Positions 27,731 through 38,919 of a DNA stretch of 64,000 nt are shown one piece after another (within the stretch, counting starts at the first letter, position 1; each line of letters starts with the position of its first letter). The position numbers were made by a program, and so were the translations under genes. The notes beneath the pieces are model-generated. The model ran no database searches. It saw nothing but the letters and a program-made list of their open reading frames with translations, and was not told the DNA's origin. Location of the stretch: assembly GCA_963921425.1 (NCBI GenBank), contig OY992838.1:1178001-1242000 (forward strand), written 5' to 3'. The DNA comes from Dryas octopetala (Eukaryota; Streptophyta; Magnoliopsida; Rosales; Rosaceae).

Positions 27731-30700
27731 ATGGTAACTAATTTATAGCTAATCTCTATTTTCTTAGATTCATTTGTAATTTAAGTTAGTTGCATTAATT
27801 GTTTATGTTGATTAATTTCAATCTTAATTTGGTATTGCACAATACATGTGATGAGTAAATATTCATGGCAATGCATATATACAGAGCTGTGAAGGGCATG
27901 AAAAGAGCCATATCTCAGTGGGGCCATGGGGAGGGCAGTGTGGCGCACGGTGGGACGACGGAGTTTACTGCAGCGTGAGGCAAGTAGTAATCAGTCATGG
28001 CAATGCAATTCATTCCATCCAGACTGAGTACGACACAACGGGCTGCTCACTGTGGTCAGAGAAGCATGGCGGTCCTGGTGGTGCTAGAATAGATAAGGTA
28101 CTTTTCAAGAGGATTCCCTTTTGACTTGAAGAAAAAGGAATTGCATTGGTCATCGAGGCTATCCATTTGACCATTAATTTGACCATTCGATTATCATCAT
28201 GATTATTTCAGTATTTATTCTTGTCAAAAACATTGGATTGCATTCAACGTTGGGCTCACATGCGATTCTTTTTATTCTTGTCAAAAAGGGATCTTTCTTA
28301 TAAGTTTTTCCGTCAAAAAATGATCCCTCTTAAGAACAAATTGAACAAATTAATTAATGTTGGGCATGCACACGTATATGTAGATCAAGCTTGATCATGG
28401 GGATGATGAATACCTGATATCAATCAGCGGGTACTATGGCAGCATTGTAGAATGCGGTCCATTGATTGTCCGGTCCCTCCTGCTTGAGAGCAACAAGAGA
28501 TATTATGGGCCGTTTGGTGTTCAACATGGAACTCAATTCACATTCCCAATGACTGGGGGCAAGATTGTGGGCTTCCATGGCCGAAGCGGTTATAACTACC
28601 TGGAGTCAATTGGAGTGTATCTCAAGCCTCTAGTCCAAAGAACTTGGGCCCAAAACTCATGCATCAGCAATGCTACTGTTAATGGTACTCTTAATGGTGT
28701 TGGTGGGAACGAAGGCTATGACATGGTGGTAGCCGTTGAAAAAAAGTCGGACAATGGACTTGCATCCAATCGAGGAGGTGCCTATAATGCTACTCATGAA
28801 TATGAAAGGAAGGAGAAGGTACAATGAATTACTTAATTAGCTAGTTTACTGATTTTAATTTAATTGGCTAGCTACTAGCTAGGTATATATATATAATTAT
28901 ATATATTATGATACATTATGTCCAGGTTTATATGAGTGAGGAAGCAGCTGCTGCCAAATTAGGATCCTCATACATGGGGCATGGTGGTAATTACAACGAG
29001 GACTATATGAAGATTGTGCCAAACCATGCTTTTAGAGAAAGTGCAGATCAAACTAATAACAAGGTGTCTATGAGCGCTCGAGGAGTGAATTATAATTCAA
29101 ACATGAGACAGGCTATCAAGGGAAGAGATCAGGATTATGGGTTTCATGAGTATGACCGATCAGCTGGTTACCACGAAGTTGAAACAAATTTTAAGGACAA
29201 GGTCAGATTACTACCATCCCAGCTGATTAGCAGTACTAATTAATGTTATTGTTGGAGTTAAGTTTAAATTTCCAATTAATTAACATTAAACATTTGAATA
29301 TTGTTGGCAGCAGGTGTATGCAAGTGGCCAATTGAATGCTATTGCAAAAGGATCAGCCACCACATATGTGAGACCTGCAGCTGTGTCATATGGGCCTTGG
29401 GGTGGTACCAGTAGCAATGGAATGCTGTTTGATGATGGAGTGAACACAGGTATTCGAGAAATTCATTTGTCGCGATCTGGTGTTGTTGTTTCCATGAGAG
29501 TTTGCTATGACAAGAATGGCCAAGCCTTCTGGGGAAACAAGAATGGTGGAAGTGGAGGACTTAAACTGGACAAGGTCATTCCTTTACCTAGTTAACTAAT
29601 TATCTTTCAGAAAAACCAATTAATTAATTGGTGATGAATATTAATTATTTGATTGTAACAGATAACTTTGGATTACCCACAAGAATATGTGACACATATA
29701 AATGGATACTATGGTTCAATGATCTTAAGGGGACCAACTGTCATCAAATCCCTCACATTTCACACCAACAAGAAGAAGTATGGTCCCTTTGGAAACGAGC
29801 AAGGAATCCCCTTCTCCTCTCCTTCCTCAAATAATAGCATGATTGTTGGTTTTCATGGGAAGAAGGGGTGGTTTGTCGAAAGCATCGGAGTCCATGTCCT
29901 AGAAGGAAATAAAGTACCATCAGTGCCTCGCCCTCCTAATAATGATCACTCATTCAACATGAACAGTACTACTACTGATATGAAATACTGTGATCAGGTA
30001 CTTGCTCAATGCTTATGATGGATGTTATGATTATATATATATATATATATATACCAGAAAATCAAATTAATTTGCATACTATTTCATATATATGTAGCAG
30101 GTAATTAGTTCTGGGATGGGGAGAGGACCAAGCAATCCATGTAATCCAGGATTACTTGTCCCAGCTGCTGCTGCAGGTCCATATGGACAGGGGACTTGGG
30201 GTGGAGATGGTGGGAAGCCCTGGGATGATGGAGCAATCTTCACCGGGGTCAGGAAGATTGTCTTGGCAAAAGGAGAAGCCATTTACTCACTTCAGATAGA
30301 GTACGACCGCAATGGCCAATCTGTATGGTCTGCTAAACATGGAGGGAGCAATGAGGGCACTTGCCATGTGGTACGTACCCAGTACTAATCAATTACTCGT
30401 CTTTGAGACATTTTACCAAACAGTTTTTGCTGAGAAAAAAATATAACACTACTTATTAATTGCAATATGTGTACTCACCACTATATTTTTGTTTATTTAA
30501 CAAAAAAAAAAAAAATGAAAAACAGATCCAATTTGACTACCCACATGAGGTTGTGACTTGCATCAGTGGGTACTATTGTCCTGTTGCTGGAGATGAATGC
30601 AAGAGTGTGATAAAGTCTCTGACATTCTATACCAATAGGGGAAGGTATGGGCCATATGGTGAAGAAGCAGGAACCTATTTCACGTCCAGAAAGAGTAGTA

Positions 30701-30819
30701 GTAGTGCTGACCAAGGCAGAATAATCGGGTTTCATGGAAGGAGTGGTTGCTATTTGTATGCCATTGGAGTCCACATGCAATTCAACAATGTGAATCGAAT
30801 GATCGAGTGGAACAATTAA
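27731..30819 (+). CDS. Triple-jacalin-domain lectin (gene A)
   Basis: Eight coding exons: 27731-27733 (ATG only), 27885-28097, 28384-28818, 28926-29201, 29311-29574, 29662-29997, 30101-30370 and 30526-30819, giving 696 residues. Three jacalin folds are each split over two exons: the first half starts GPWGG and ends at a Lys after DK or similar, the second starts IKLD/ITLD/IQFDYP and carries FHGRSG or FHGKKG. GPWGGQCGARWDDGVY, GPWGGTSSNGMLFDDGV and GTWGGDGGKPWDDGAIF mark domains 1-3. Exon 4 encodes a 92-residue hydrophilic linker without jacalin features. There is no signal peptide, so a cytosolic or nuclear lectin of the mannose-binding jacalin group is expected. Jacalin domains bind sugars and are often stress-inducible. 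Gene B is its tandem neighbour. Confidence 0.93.
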
Positions 30820-31937
30820 GGACCCATCATCAACATGCACAACATGCTTCACAAGACCTGTGCCATGCTCTTCATCTAAACCATCTTTAGCAGGCTAGCT
30901 ATAGCCTACATAATTGTGATTAGTAAGAAAGTAATTAAAATAAACAAAAAGTAGAGCCAAGTGTGTGGTGTGAAGCATTGGAATGTAATATCATATCAAA
31001 GAGTTCTCCAAAGTTATAATAAAATTAATTGTTATATTATACAAGAATCTCTTATCAGGATATGGCAATTATTTTATTTTCTTTATTTATCTTTTCTGGT
31101 TTGAAAGATTAACAGAAACCAGCATACAAGCAAACCAGAGCAAAAGCTAAGAGAGAGCAACATCTGTGGACAAAACAAAATTTGAGGTGTGTTTAGTAAA
31201 CCCATGGACAAAAATTGACGTGAATTGTGATGGGTACAAATTATGGGATGGAAAAACAAGATTCTTAATTGGTATCTTGTACAGCTAGCAAACTAGTACA
31301 ATTACCAGAAAGAAGAACATTCCTGCTTAAAGTTCTGAAGTATTAAACAATGATTGGGCACTGGCCATGCATGTACCGATGTACGTGTCTATAAGTCTAT
31401 GAATATTAGAGATTTGCCATTACGTACGTGTATGGGTCTAATTGATTGTGACGTATGTGCCATGCACAAAATCTCTATATATTCGAGAATTCGAATAAAG
31501 GACTGCGTAGTTTCTGTGTCTCCCAATTTGAAATCGTTTTTATTGGAATATTGCTCCATACGAAAATGAACATATATATATATATTACTATTTATAGCAC
31601 TCAGGAAAAATTCCAGTTCGTCAGAAATGCTATCTAGCTAGCCAAAGATAACACTCTTCTCTGTCCTGCAGGACATACAGGATTTGAATAAATTGATTCG
31701 TTTACTTTGAACCCTTTCCCTCCATAGTGGAAAACAGAATTAGCTTCTTCCACACAGTTCCAACCTACCTATGTATTTATGATTATCTTAGTCCATGCAC
31801 CTGAGCACCCTCTGTGTTCGTATAAATTCCTCTGTCACCCTTCTCTTAGTGCAACATTTAATTTCATTCACACCCTCAAATTACTCTGCTCACCTTCACC
31901 ATCTGGTCCATCTCCTTAATTTGATCACTATTCCAAA
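30820..31937. other. Spacer between lectin genes A and B
   Basis: 3' UTR of gene A, then the promoter of gene B. AT-rich, no other feature seen. Confidence 0.6.
31821..31827 (+). promoter_or_regulatory. Probable TATA box of lectin gene B
   Basis: TATAAAT about 110 bp before the start codon at 31938, close to the arrangement in gene A. Confidence 0.5.
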
Positions 31938-34394
31938 ATGGTAACTATAATTTTTTTTTTTTGTTTCATTAAGTTTCGATATATAGGCTAATCCCTTTTT
32001 CTATGTGCCACAGAGTTTTGATGAATCAGAGAATAAACCCATATCAGTTGGGCCATGGGGAGGACAAAACGGGTTCATTTGGAATGATGGAGTTTACTCA
32101 ACGGTGAGGCAGTTGGTGATAGCTCATGGAGCTGGCATTGACTGCATTCAGATTGAATATGATGAGAAAGGGAATTCATTTTGGTCACAGAAGCATGGTG
32201 GAAATGGAGGCTGGAAAACAGACAAGGTTAGCTAGTCCCAAACCCTCTGTATTTCAATTACCACCATGCCATTACATGACAAGAAAGTTAACTAGTCACA
32301 TAATCTTGTACAAATTAATTGTGTCTTACTGCAGGTCAAGCTTAATTATCCAGAAGAGTTTTTGACTTCAATTCATGGACATTATGGCAAGATAAGTGAA
32401 TGGGGGACACTCTCAGTTCGATCACTTACTTTCACGAGCAACAAAAGAGTTTATGGACCGTTTGGAATGGAACAAGGAACCTATTTCTCACTCCCAGCAG
32501 TGACTGGGAGTAAGATTGTTGGATTTCATGGCATGTCTGGATGGTATCTTGATTCAATAGGAGCTTACCTAAAGACTCTTGAGAAAGAAAACCACCCCTT
32601 GAAACCTTTGGTTCATACTCAGTACAATTATAATATTACTGGTGGCACTGACAACCTTGCTGGCTACTCGGTCATCCAAAACTGTGATGTGTTCTTTGCT
32701 ATAAGACCCAAGGATGACTACAATACCAATAACCCTGCAGTACCCAACAAGCTCTCAAGTACTAATAGCCCTGCGGTACCCAACAAGCTCTCAAGGCAGT
32801 TTTCCAATTCCGGAGAATTAAGTGATGTAGGAACCAAACACAAGGTGAGAAAATTTGTGTTTATAAATCACTTTCTGTTTTTTGTTCTTCAATTTTAGTT
32901 GTGGTATATGATGTATTCTTTTCTTGTAACATCAAATGCTTTATTTCAGACGCCTAGTATTGAGGCAGTTCCTTCAAAAGTTGAAGGGGTGGTAACATAT
33001 GGTCCCTGGGGAGGTACGGGTGGCTTTGCATTTGATGATGGAGCATATTCAGGTATTATCCAAATCAAGTTATCGCGAAATTATGTGGGAGTTGTATATA
33101 TGAAGGTTCTGTATGATCGCAATAGTGATGCTGTATGGGGAGGCAGACATGGCGGCACTGGAGGATATAAAAGTGACAAGGTGAATTAGTTAACAAAGTA
33201 CAATTTGCATAACATATTATGCTGTACTTTTTATTTCAATACTACATCAACTTCATTTGCATTGTTCTGCTTTGTGCATTTCTGCAGATACTGTTTGATT
33301 ATCCGCAAGAAGTCTTGACGCATATAACAGGAACGTTCGGGCCTGTAATGATGATGGGGCCTAATGTGATTAAGTCACTCACTTTCCACACCACGAAAAA
33401 GAAGCACGGGCCATATGGAGAAGAACAAGGAACCCCTTTCAGCACCAAGCTCAAGGAAGGCAAAATTGTTGGAATTCATGGGAGGAAGGGTTTGTTCTTA
33501 GATGCTCTTGGGGTGCATGCCATAGAAGGGAAGGTAGAGATGACTCAGAAGACTGAGACACCACCCCTGATCGCTAATTCTCCTAATAATTGCACAGAAA
33601 TCATCCCAATTCCCAAAAAGGAGCCTGCAGGCGCCATTACTGAGATAGTTCATCCCCACTGGTCTAATAAACTAGTACACACAAACAGAGGACCAGTTGA
33701 AGAGGTAAGTTTAGTCTGATTCCATTTTTGCATTTATATATATGCTGCATATGTACAAGTAATTCTCTTTTTGCTCAGGTTGCTTGTGGGGTGATAAAAG
33801 AACCAGCCCCATGTGGACCAGGACCTTGGGGTGGAGATGAAGGGAGACCTTGGGATGATGGAGTATTTAATGGAATTAGGCAGATTCATTTGACAAGAGC
33901 AGCTGAAGGCATTTGCTCAATGCAGATTGAGTATGATCGAAGTGGTCAATTCATTTGGTCCGTTAAGCATGGAGGGAATGGAGGAACTGCCCCACATCGA
34001 GTAATGCTTGATAAACATTGATCCATCTTGATCAATTTTCTGCAAAAGTTACTATATATGTATCTACAATTAATTTTGGGATGCATTTATTTTGCAGATA
34101 AAGTTGGAGTATCCTCATGAAGTACTCACTTGTATATCTGGGTACTATGGATGCATTAACAAGGATGAGCAACCCAAAATCATAAAGTCTCTAACGTTTT
34201 ACACAAGTAGAGGCAAGTATGGTCCATTTGGAGAAGAAGTTGGAACATATTTCACTTCAACCACCACTGAAGGCAAGGTGGTGGGCTTCCATGGCAGGAG
34301 CAGCTTGTATTTGGATGCCATTGGAGTTCATATGCAGCATTGGCTCGGAAGTACTCAGAAAACCACCAAGTCCTCTCTCTTCAAGAAGTTTTGA
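31938..34394 (+). CDS. Triple-jacalin-domain lectin (gene B)
   Basis: Seven coding exons: 31938-31940 (ATG only), 32014-32226, 32335-32844, 32950-33180, 33288-33704, 33779-34000 and 34098-34394, giving 630 residues. Domain 1: SVGPWGGQNGFIWNDGVY with FHGMSGWYLDSIGAYL. Domain 2: TYGPWGGTGGFAFDDGAY with IHGRKGLFLDALGVHA. Domain 3: GPGPWGGDEGRPWDDGVF with FHGRSSLYLDAIGVHM. It starts MSFDE, like the Arabidopsis jacalin gene At1g19715 (from memory), which also neighbours a DYW-PPR gene. It lacks the linker exon of gene A. Instead, the exon for domain 1 is extended by a tail holding a near-perfect repeat (SPAVPNKLS and NPAVPNKLS). No signal peptide. Likely a cytosolic mannose-type lectin. Confidence 0.94.
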
Positions 34395-34904
34395 TCGGTG
34401 CATGCATGTCTTAGAAGGTTTTCACAGAGCAGGAAAAATAAATAAGTTTTTGACTTGTCTTAACACTTGCTTGATTAAAGAAGGAAGCCAAACCTGTGTT
34501 TTGAATAAAAAGTTTGTACAATTTCTATTCTAGTTCTTTTCCCAGAATAATTCCAGTACTCTTTATAGTTTTGTTGCTTACTTAATTGATGCCCAGAATT
34601 CTCAAATTTATATAAATTTTGATTTTGTGTATTACTAGTCTACTACGTCGTGTTATACCCTGGCAGTCAATTGTTTGACCAATGTGCTTTCACACTCGTA
34701 CGTGGCTAGATATTACTGGCCAACTCTCTTCCTCAATCCCTTGCAATGTTCGGTCCAAAAAAAAAAAACACAATCCATTGCATTGTGGGAAGTGGACGGA
34801 CACAACTCTGCATTCTTCCAATCTTTGCTTCACCTCACCCTCCAGCCATGAACTGAAAAGAACACACATAAAAAAGGCAATCTTTGTAGTTTCAACTTTC
34901 AACA
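34395..34904. other. Spacer between lectin gene B and PPR gene
   Basis: 3' UTR of gene B, with AATAAA at about 34504, then the PPR promoter and leader. Nothing else seen. Confidence 0.6.
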
Positions 34905-37574
34905 ATGGAGAATTTTACTATCCCATGCAAATCAAACCCTCCCATAACTATAATACCATCTAAACTGGGCAACCCATCCGAATTCTCACTAAAACCCACC
35001 AAACCCACAATCTCTCTCTCCAGGAAAACCCGCCCAAAAGACACAGACAGCCATTTGAACTACCTCTGCAAGAATGGCAAGTTCAGCGAGGCCATCACGG
35101 TTCTTGACTCCATTGCCCAAAGTGGGTCCAAGGTAACACCCACTACTTATATGAATTTACTTCAATCTTGTATTGATATCAATTCTATTCAACTGGGTCG
35201 GAAGCTCCATGAGCGTATTAATTTAGTTGAGGAAATAAACCCATTTGTTGAGACTAAGTTGGTGAGTATGTATGCAAAATGTGGGTTTTTGGATGATGCA
35301 CGTAAGGTGTTTCATGGAATGCGTGAGAGGAATTTGTACACTTGGTCGGCCATGATTGGTGCGTGTCTTAGAGACCAAAGGTGGAAGGAGGTAGTAGAGC
35401 TTTTTTTCTTGATGGTGAGAGATGGGGTTTTGCCTGATTACTTTCTGTTCCCTAAGATATTGCAGGCTTGTGGGAATTGTAACAATTTCGAGACCACGAA
35501 ATTGATACATTCCATGGTGGTCCGGTGTAGTTTGACTAAATCTATTCATGTAAATAATTCGATATTAGTGGTGTATGCAAAGTGTGGAAAGTTGAAGTGG
35601 GCAAGGAGGTTGTTTGACAACATGGATGAGAGGGATGGGGTGAGTTGGAATGCAATTATATCTGGTTATTGCCAGAAGGGTGAGAATGAAGAAGCTCGTA
35701 GACTGTTTGATGCAATGAGCAAAGAAGGGGTTGAACCAGGTTTGGTAACTTGGAATATATTGATTGCTAGTTATAACCAATTAGGGCATTGTGATGCTGC
35801 GATGGAACTGATGTGGAAGATGGAGAGCTTTGGGATAACTCCTGATGTATATACTTGGACTTCTATGATTTCAGGGTTTGCTCAAAACAACAGGAGGAAT
35901 CATGCATTGGATTTGCTGAAGAAGATGCTTTTGGCAGGGGTAAAACCAAATGGGATTACAATTACTAGTGCTATCTCAGCATGTACAGCTTTAAAATCAC
36001 TGAAAAAAGGGTTGGAAATATATTCTCTTGCTGTAAAGATGGGTTTCATTGATAACGTACTGGTTGGAAATTCACTCATTGACATGTTTTCAAAGTGTCG
36101 GGAACTGGAAGCTGCTCATCAGGTCTTCAATATGATCTCAGAGAAAGATGTCTACACTTGGAACTCAATGATAGGAGGATATTGCCAAGCTAGGTACTGT
36201 GGTAAGGCCTATGAACTGTTCATGAAGATGCAGGAATCAGATGTGCATCCTAATGCTGTGACATGGAATCAGATGATCACTGGATACATGCAGAATGGAG
36301 ATGAGGATGAAGCAATGGATCTCTTCCAAAGGATGGAAAATGATGGGAAAGTTAAGCGGAGTACGGCATCATGGAACTCTCTTGTCGCTGGTTACGTGCA
36401 ACTTGGGGAAAAAAACAAGGCACTTGGGGTATTCAGGCAGATGCAAGCCTTCTGTGTTATTCCTAACTCAGTTACTATGTTGAGTGTCCTACCTGCTTGT
36501 GTGAATTTAGTTGCCATGAAAAAAGTGAAAGAGATCCATGGTAGCGTATTGCGTAGAAATTTGGAGTCTGAAGTCCCTGTTACAAATTCCCTTATAGACA
36601 CCTATGCCAAATCAGGAAACATAGCGTATTTAAGAATCATCTTTGATAGAATGCCATCCACAGATATCATCACCTGGAACTCAGCAATTTCTGGATATGT
36701 CTTACATGGTCGTCCAGATGTTGCACTTGATCTTTTTGATCAGATGAAGAAGTTGGGGCTTAAACCAAATAGAGGTACCTTTGCAAGTATTATATATGCA
36801 TACAGTCTAGCTGGAATGGTAGAGGAGGGGACACAAGCTTTCTCTAGCATGACTGAAGACTATCAAATTATACCAGGTCTAGAACATTATTCAGCTATGG
36901 TGGATCTATATGGCCGTTCTGGTAGGCTTCAAGAAGCAATGGGGTTCATTGTTGATATGCCCATAGAACCAGACTCCTCTGTTTGGGCTGCCTTATTTAC
37001 AGCATGTAGGATTCATGGGAACCTTGCCTTGGCAATTCGTGCAGGGGAGCATTTAGTTGACTTGGAACCGGGGAATATTCTGATTCAACAGTTAATGTCA
37101 CAGGCATATGCTTTATCTGGGAAGTCTGAGGAAACTTCAAAATTGAGAAGGTTTGGAAAAGGGAATGTAAGAAAGAAATCTCTTGGTCAGTGCTGGATTG
37201 AAGCCAAGAACACAGTGCATACATTTATTGCAGGTGATAGGTTGAAATTAGGCTCAAGCTCTCTATATTTGTGGATACAAAATATAGCAGAACAAGCAAA
37301 AAGACCTGATTTTCGTAATGGGCTTTGTGTTGAGGAAGAAGAGGAGGAAACTGGCTGGGTTCACAGTGAAAAACTTGCATTTGCTTTTGCCCTCATTGGC
37401 TCCCCTTGTGTACCCCAAACCATTAGGATAGTGAAAAATCTGAGAATGTGTAGAGATTGCCATAGCACAGCGAAATATATATCCATGGCTTTTGGGTGTG
37501 ATATATATTTGAGTGACTCAAAGGCATTACACCATTTTAGTAATGGGAGTTGTTCTTGTGGGGACTATTGGTAG
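34905..37574 (+). CDS. DYW-type pentatricopeptide repeat protein
   Basis: An intronless gene of 889 residues, close to the length of the Arabidopsis neighbour-locus protein At1g19720 (from memory). The N-terminus is Ser/Thr/Lys-rich, suiting organelle import. About 18-20 PPR motifs of P, L and S type follow from residue 75 (TWSAMIGACLRDQRWKEVVELF, shortened here to the motif WSAMIGACLR; also WNAIISGYCQKGENEEA, WNSMIGGYCQARYCGKA, WNSAISGYVLHGRPDVA). The E region is at about 690-790. The DYW deaminase-like domain at the C-terminus has the zinc motif pieces HSEKLAFAFALI and CRDCHSTAKYIS and ends CSCGDYW. DYW-PPRs bind specific organelle transcripts and direct C-to-U editing. The RNA target cannot be told by eye. 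Confidence 0.95.
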   Translation: MENFTIPCKSNPPITIIPSKLGNPSEFSLKPTKPTISLSRKTRPKDTDSHLNYLCKNGKFSEAITVLDSIAQSGSKVTPTTYMNLLQSCIDINSIQLGRKLHERINLVEEINPFVETKLVSMYAKCGFLDDARKVFHGMRERNLYTWSAMIGACLRDQRWKEVVELFFLMVRDGVLPDYFLFPKILQACGNCNNFETTKLIHSMVVRCSLTKSIHVNNSILVVYAKCGKLKWARRLFDNMDERDGVSWNAIISGYCQKGENEEARRLFDAMSKEGVEPGLVTWNILIASYNQLGHCDAAMELMWKMESFGITPDVYTWTSMISGFAQNNRRNHALDLLKKMLLAGVKPNGITITSAISACTALKSLKKGLEIYSLAVKMGFIDNVLVGNSLIDMFSKCRELEAAHQVFNMISEKDVYTWNSMIGGYCQARYCGKAYELFMKMQESDVHPNAVTWNQMITGYMQNGDEDEAMDLFQRMENDGKVKRSTASWNSLVAGYVQLGEKNKALGVFRQMQAFCVIPNSVTMLSVLPACVNLVAMKKVKEIHGSVLRRNLESEVPVTNSLIDTYAKSGNIAYLRIIFDRMPSTDIITWNSAISGYVLHGRPDVALDLFDQMKKLGLKPNRGTFASIIYAYSLAGMVEEGTQAFSSMTEDYQIIPGLEHYSAMVDLYGRSGRLQEAMGFIVDMPIEPDSSVWAALFTACRIHGNLALAIRAGEHLVDLEPGNILIQQLMSQAYALSGKSEETSKLRRFGKGNVRKKSLGQCWIEAKNTVHTFIAGDRLKLGSSSLYLWIQNIAEQAKRPDFRNGLCVEEEEEETGWVHSEKLAFAFALIGSPCVPQTIRIVKNLRMCRDCHSTAKYISMAFGCDIYLSDSKALHHFSNGSCSCGDYW

Positions 37575-38517
37575 AGTTGTAGAGGAAAAGCATTAAATGG
37601 GGAGGTTATAAGCTGAGTTTCGCTTTCACCTGAAACGTGGCTTTGTTGAAGGGAACAGGGCATCAACCAAAGTAGAGATTCCTTATACAGACTTGATATC
37701 CAATCCCAAAAGCTTTGTTATTTGGCAAGCGGTTCTTCATTATCCAGCTTGGTAATTCAGCGCAGTCATCTGATTATATTAAGTACATCATCTTAGATTG
37801 ATAGATTCTGAAGCAGACGCTCAGCCCTTCCAGAAGCAATGTCAGGACAAGTGAAAATCACGCTTAAGTTGAAGATTATTACACTAATACTGCTTGGAAA
37901 AACCGGTTTAAGGCCCCTAACTGTATTTATATGATTTGCAAATTTTGCATCATTGATTTTGTAAAGAAAATATTATAATTGTGATATAAGCTAAGTGGAT
38001 ATATCTTCTTTATGATTTATAGATCTTTAATGTTTATAGCTTCTTCTGTCGGGAATCGGGATATATCCATTTTTACTATTTTTATTTTTAAAATTTTTAT
38101 TTTTAATTGTGATATAATAAAAACATTAACAAATGAAGCTTAAGCAGGTGCTTATGGATCCTAATTGCACCGTGGATTTGTGCTCCCTCAAAAGCAGGGC
38201 ACGGGCCCAAACATGGTTGAATCCGTCCTGATAGCCCAAGTTCATTAAGGTGATAGGGCCTCTCGAGCTTAACTTGGTCTGCTCTGTTACTGGGCCAACT
38301 TCTCATAAAGGATGAGTTAGCCCAATATCGTCTCGGATTTTCTGAAGTATTTGTGATTCTTTGAGAAATTTTTGTTCTTGTTTTTGTTTTTAAATCATGT
38401 GCTTTCCTATATTTCTACAGGTTTTAGGTTTACATATGGTGCCAAGATGGTGGAGCAAGATAAATTATTAAAACTAGAAAGCCTAGAAGGGAATATATAT
38501 ATATATATATATATGAG

Positions 38518-38919
38518 CAGGCTCCTTCTGTTGAGGTATACCTCAACTTATTTATGTTGAGGTATGAACTTGTTGGGGCCCACACGAGTCGTTTTGTGTC
38601 GATCCGAACCGTTCGCAAGGATCATCTTCATTGATAGATCATCCTTGCAAAAAATTAGCCAAATCGGAAACCATTTGCCTATCTAACTTTGATCAAATAA
38701 ATGGACGAACCAAGTATTTTCGATGAAACCGTCCATTTGTTTTATCAAAGTTAGATAGGCAAATGGTTTCCGATTTGGCTAATTTTTTGCAAGGATGATC
38801 TATCAATGAAGATGATCCTTGCGAACGGTTCGGATCGACACAAAACGACTCGTGTGGGCCCCAACAAGTTCATACCTCAACATAAATAAGTTGAGGTATA
38901 CCTCAACAGAAGGAGCCTG
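38518..38919. mobile_element. Near-perfect palindromic MITE (402 bp)
   Basis: The left end CAGGCTCCTTCTGTTGAGG is repeated exactly, inverted, at the right end. The arms match without error for about 178 bp, then show only two or three differences before a loop of about 25 bp. A 10-bp duplication TATATATGAG flanks it (38508-38517, 38920-38929). The near-identity of the arms says the insertion is young or recently copied. A transcript through it would fold into one long hairpin. The 9-10 bp duplication is closest to Mutator-type elements; superfamily not certain. Confidence 0.88.
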
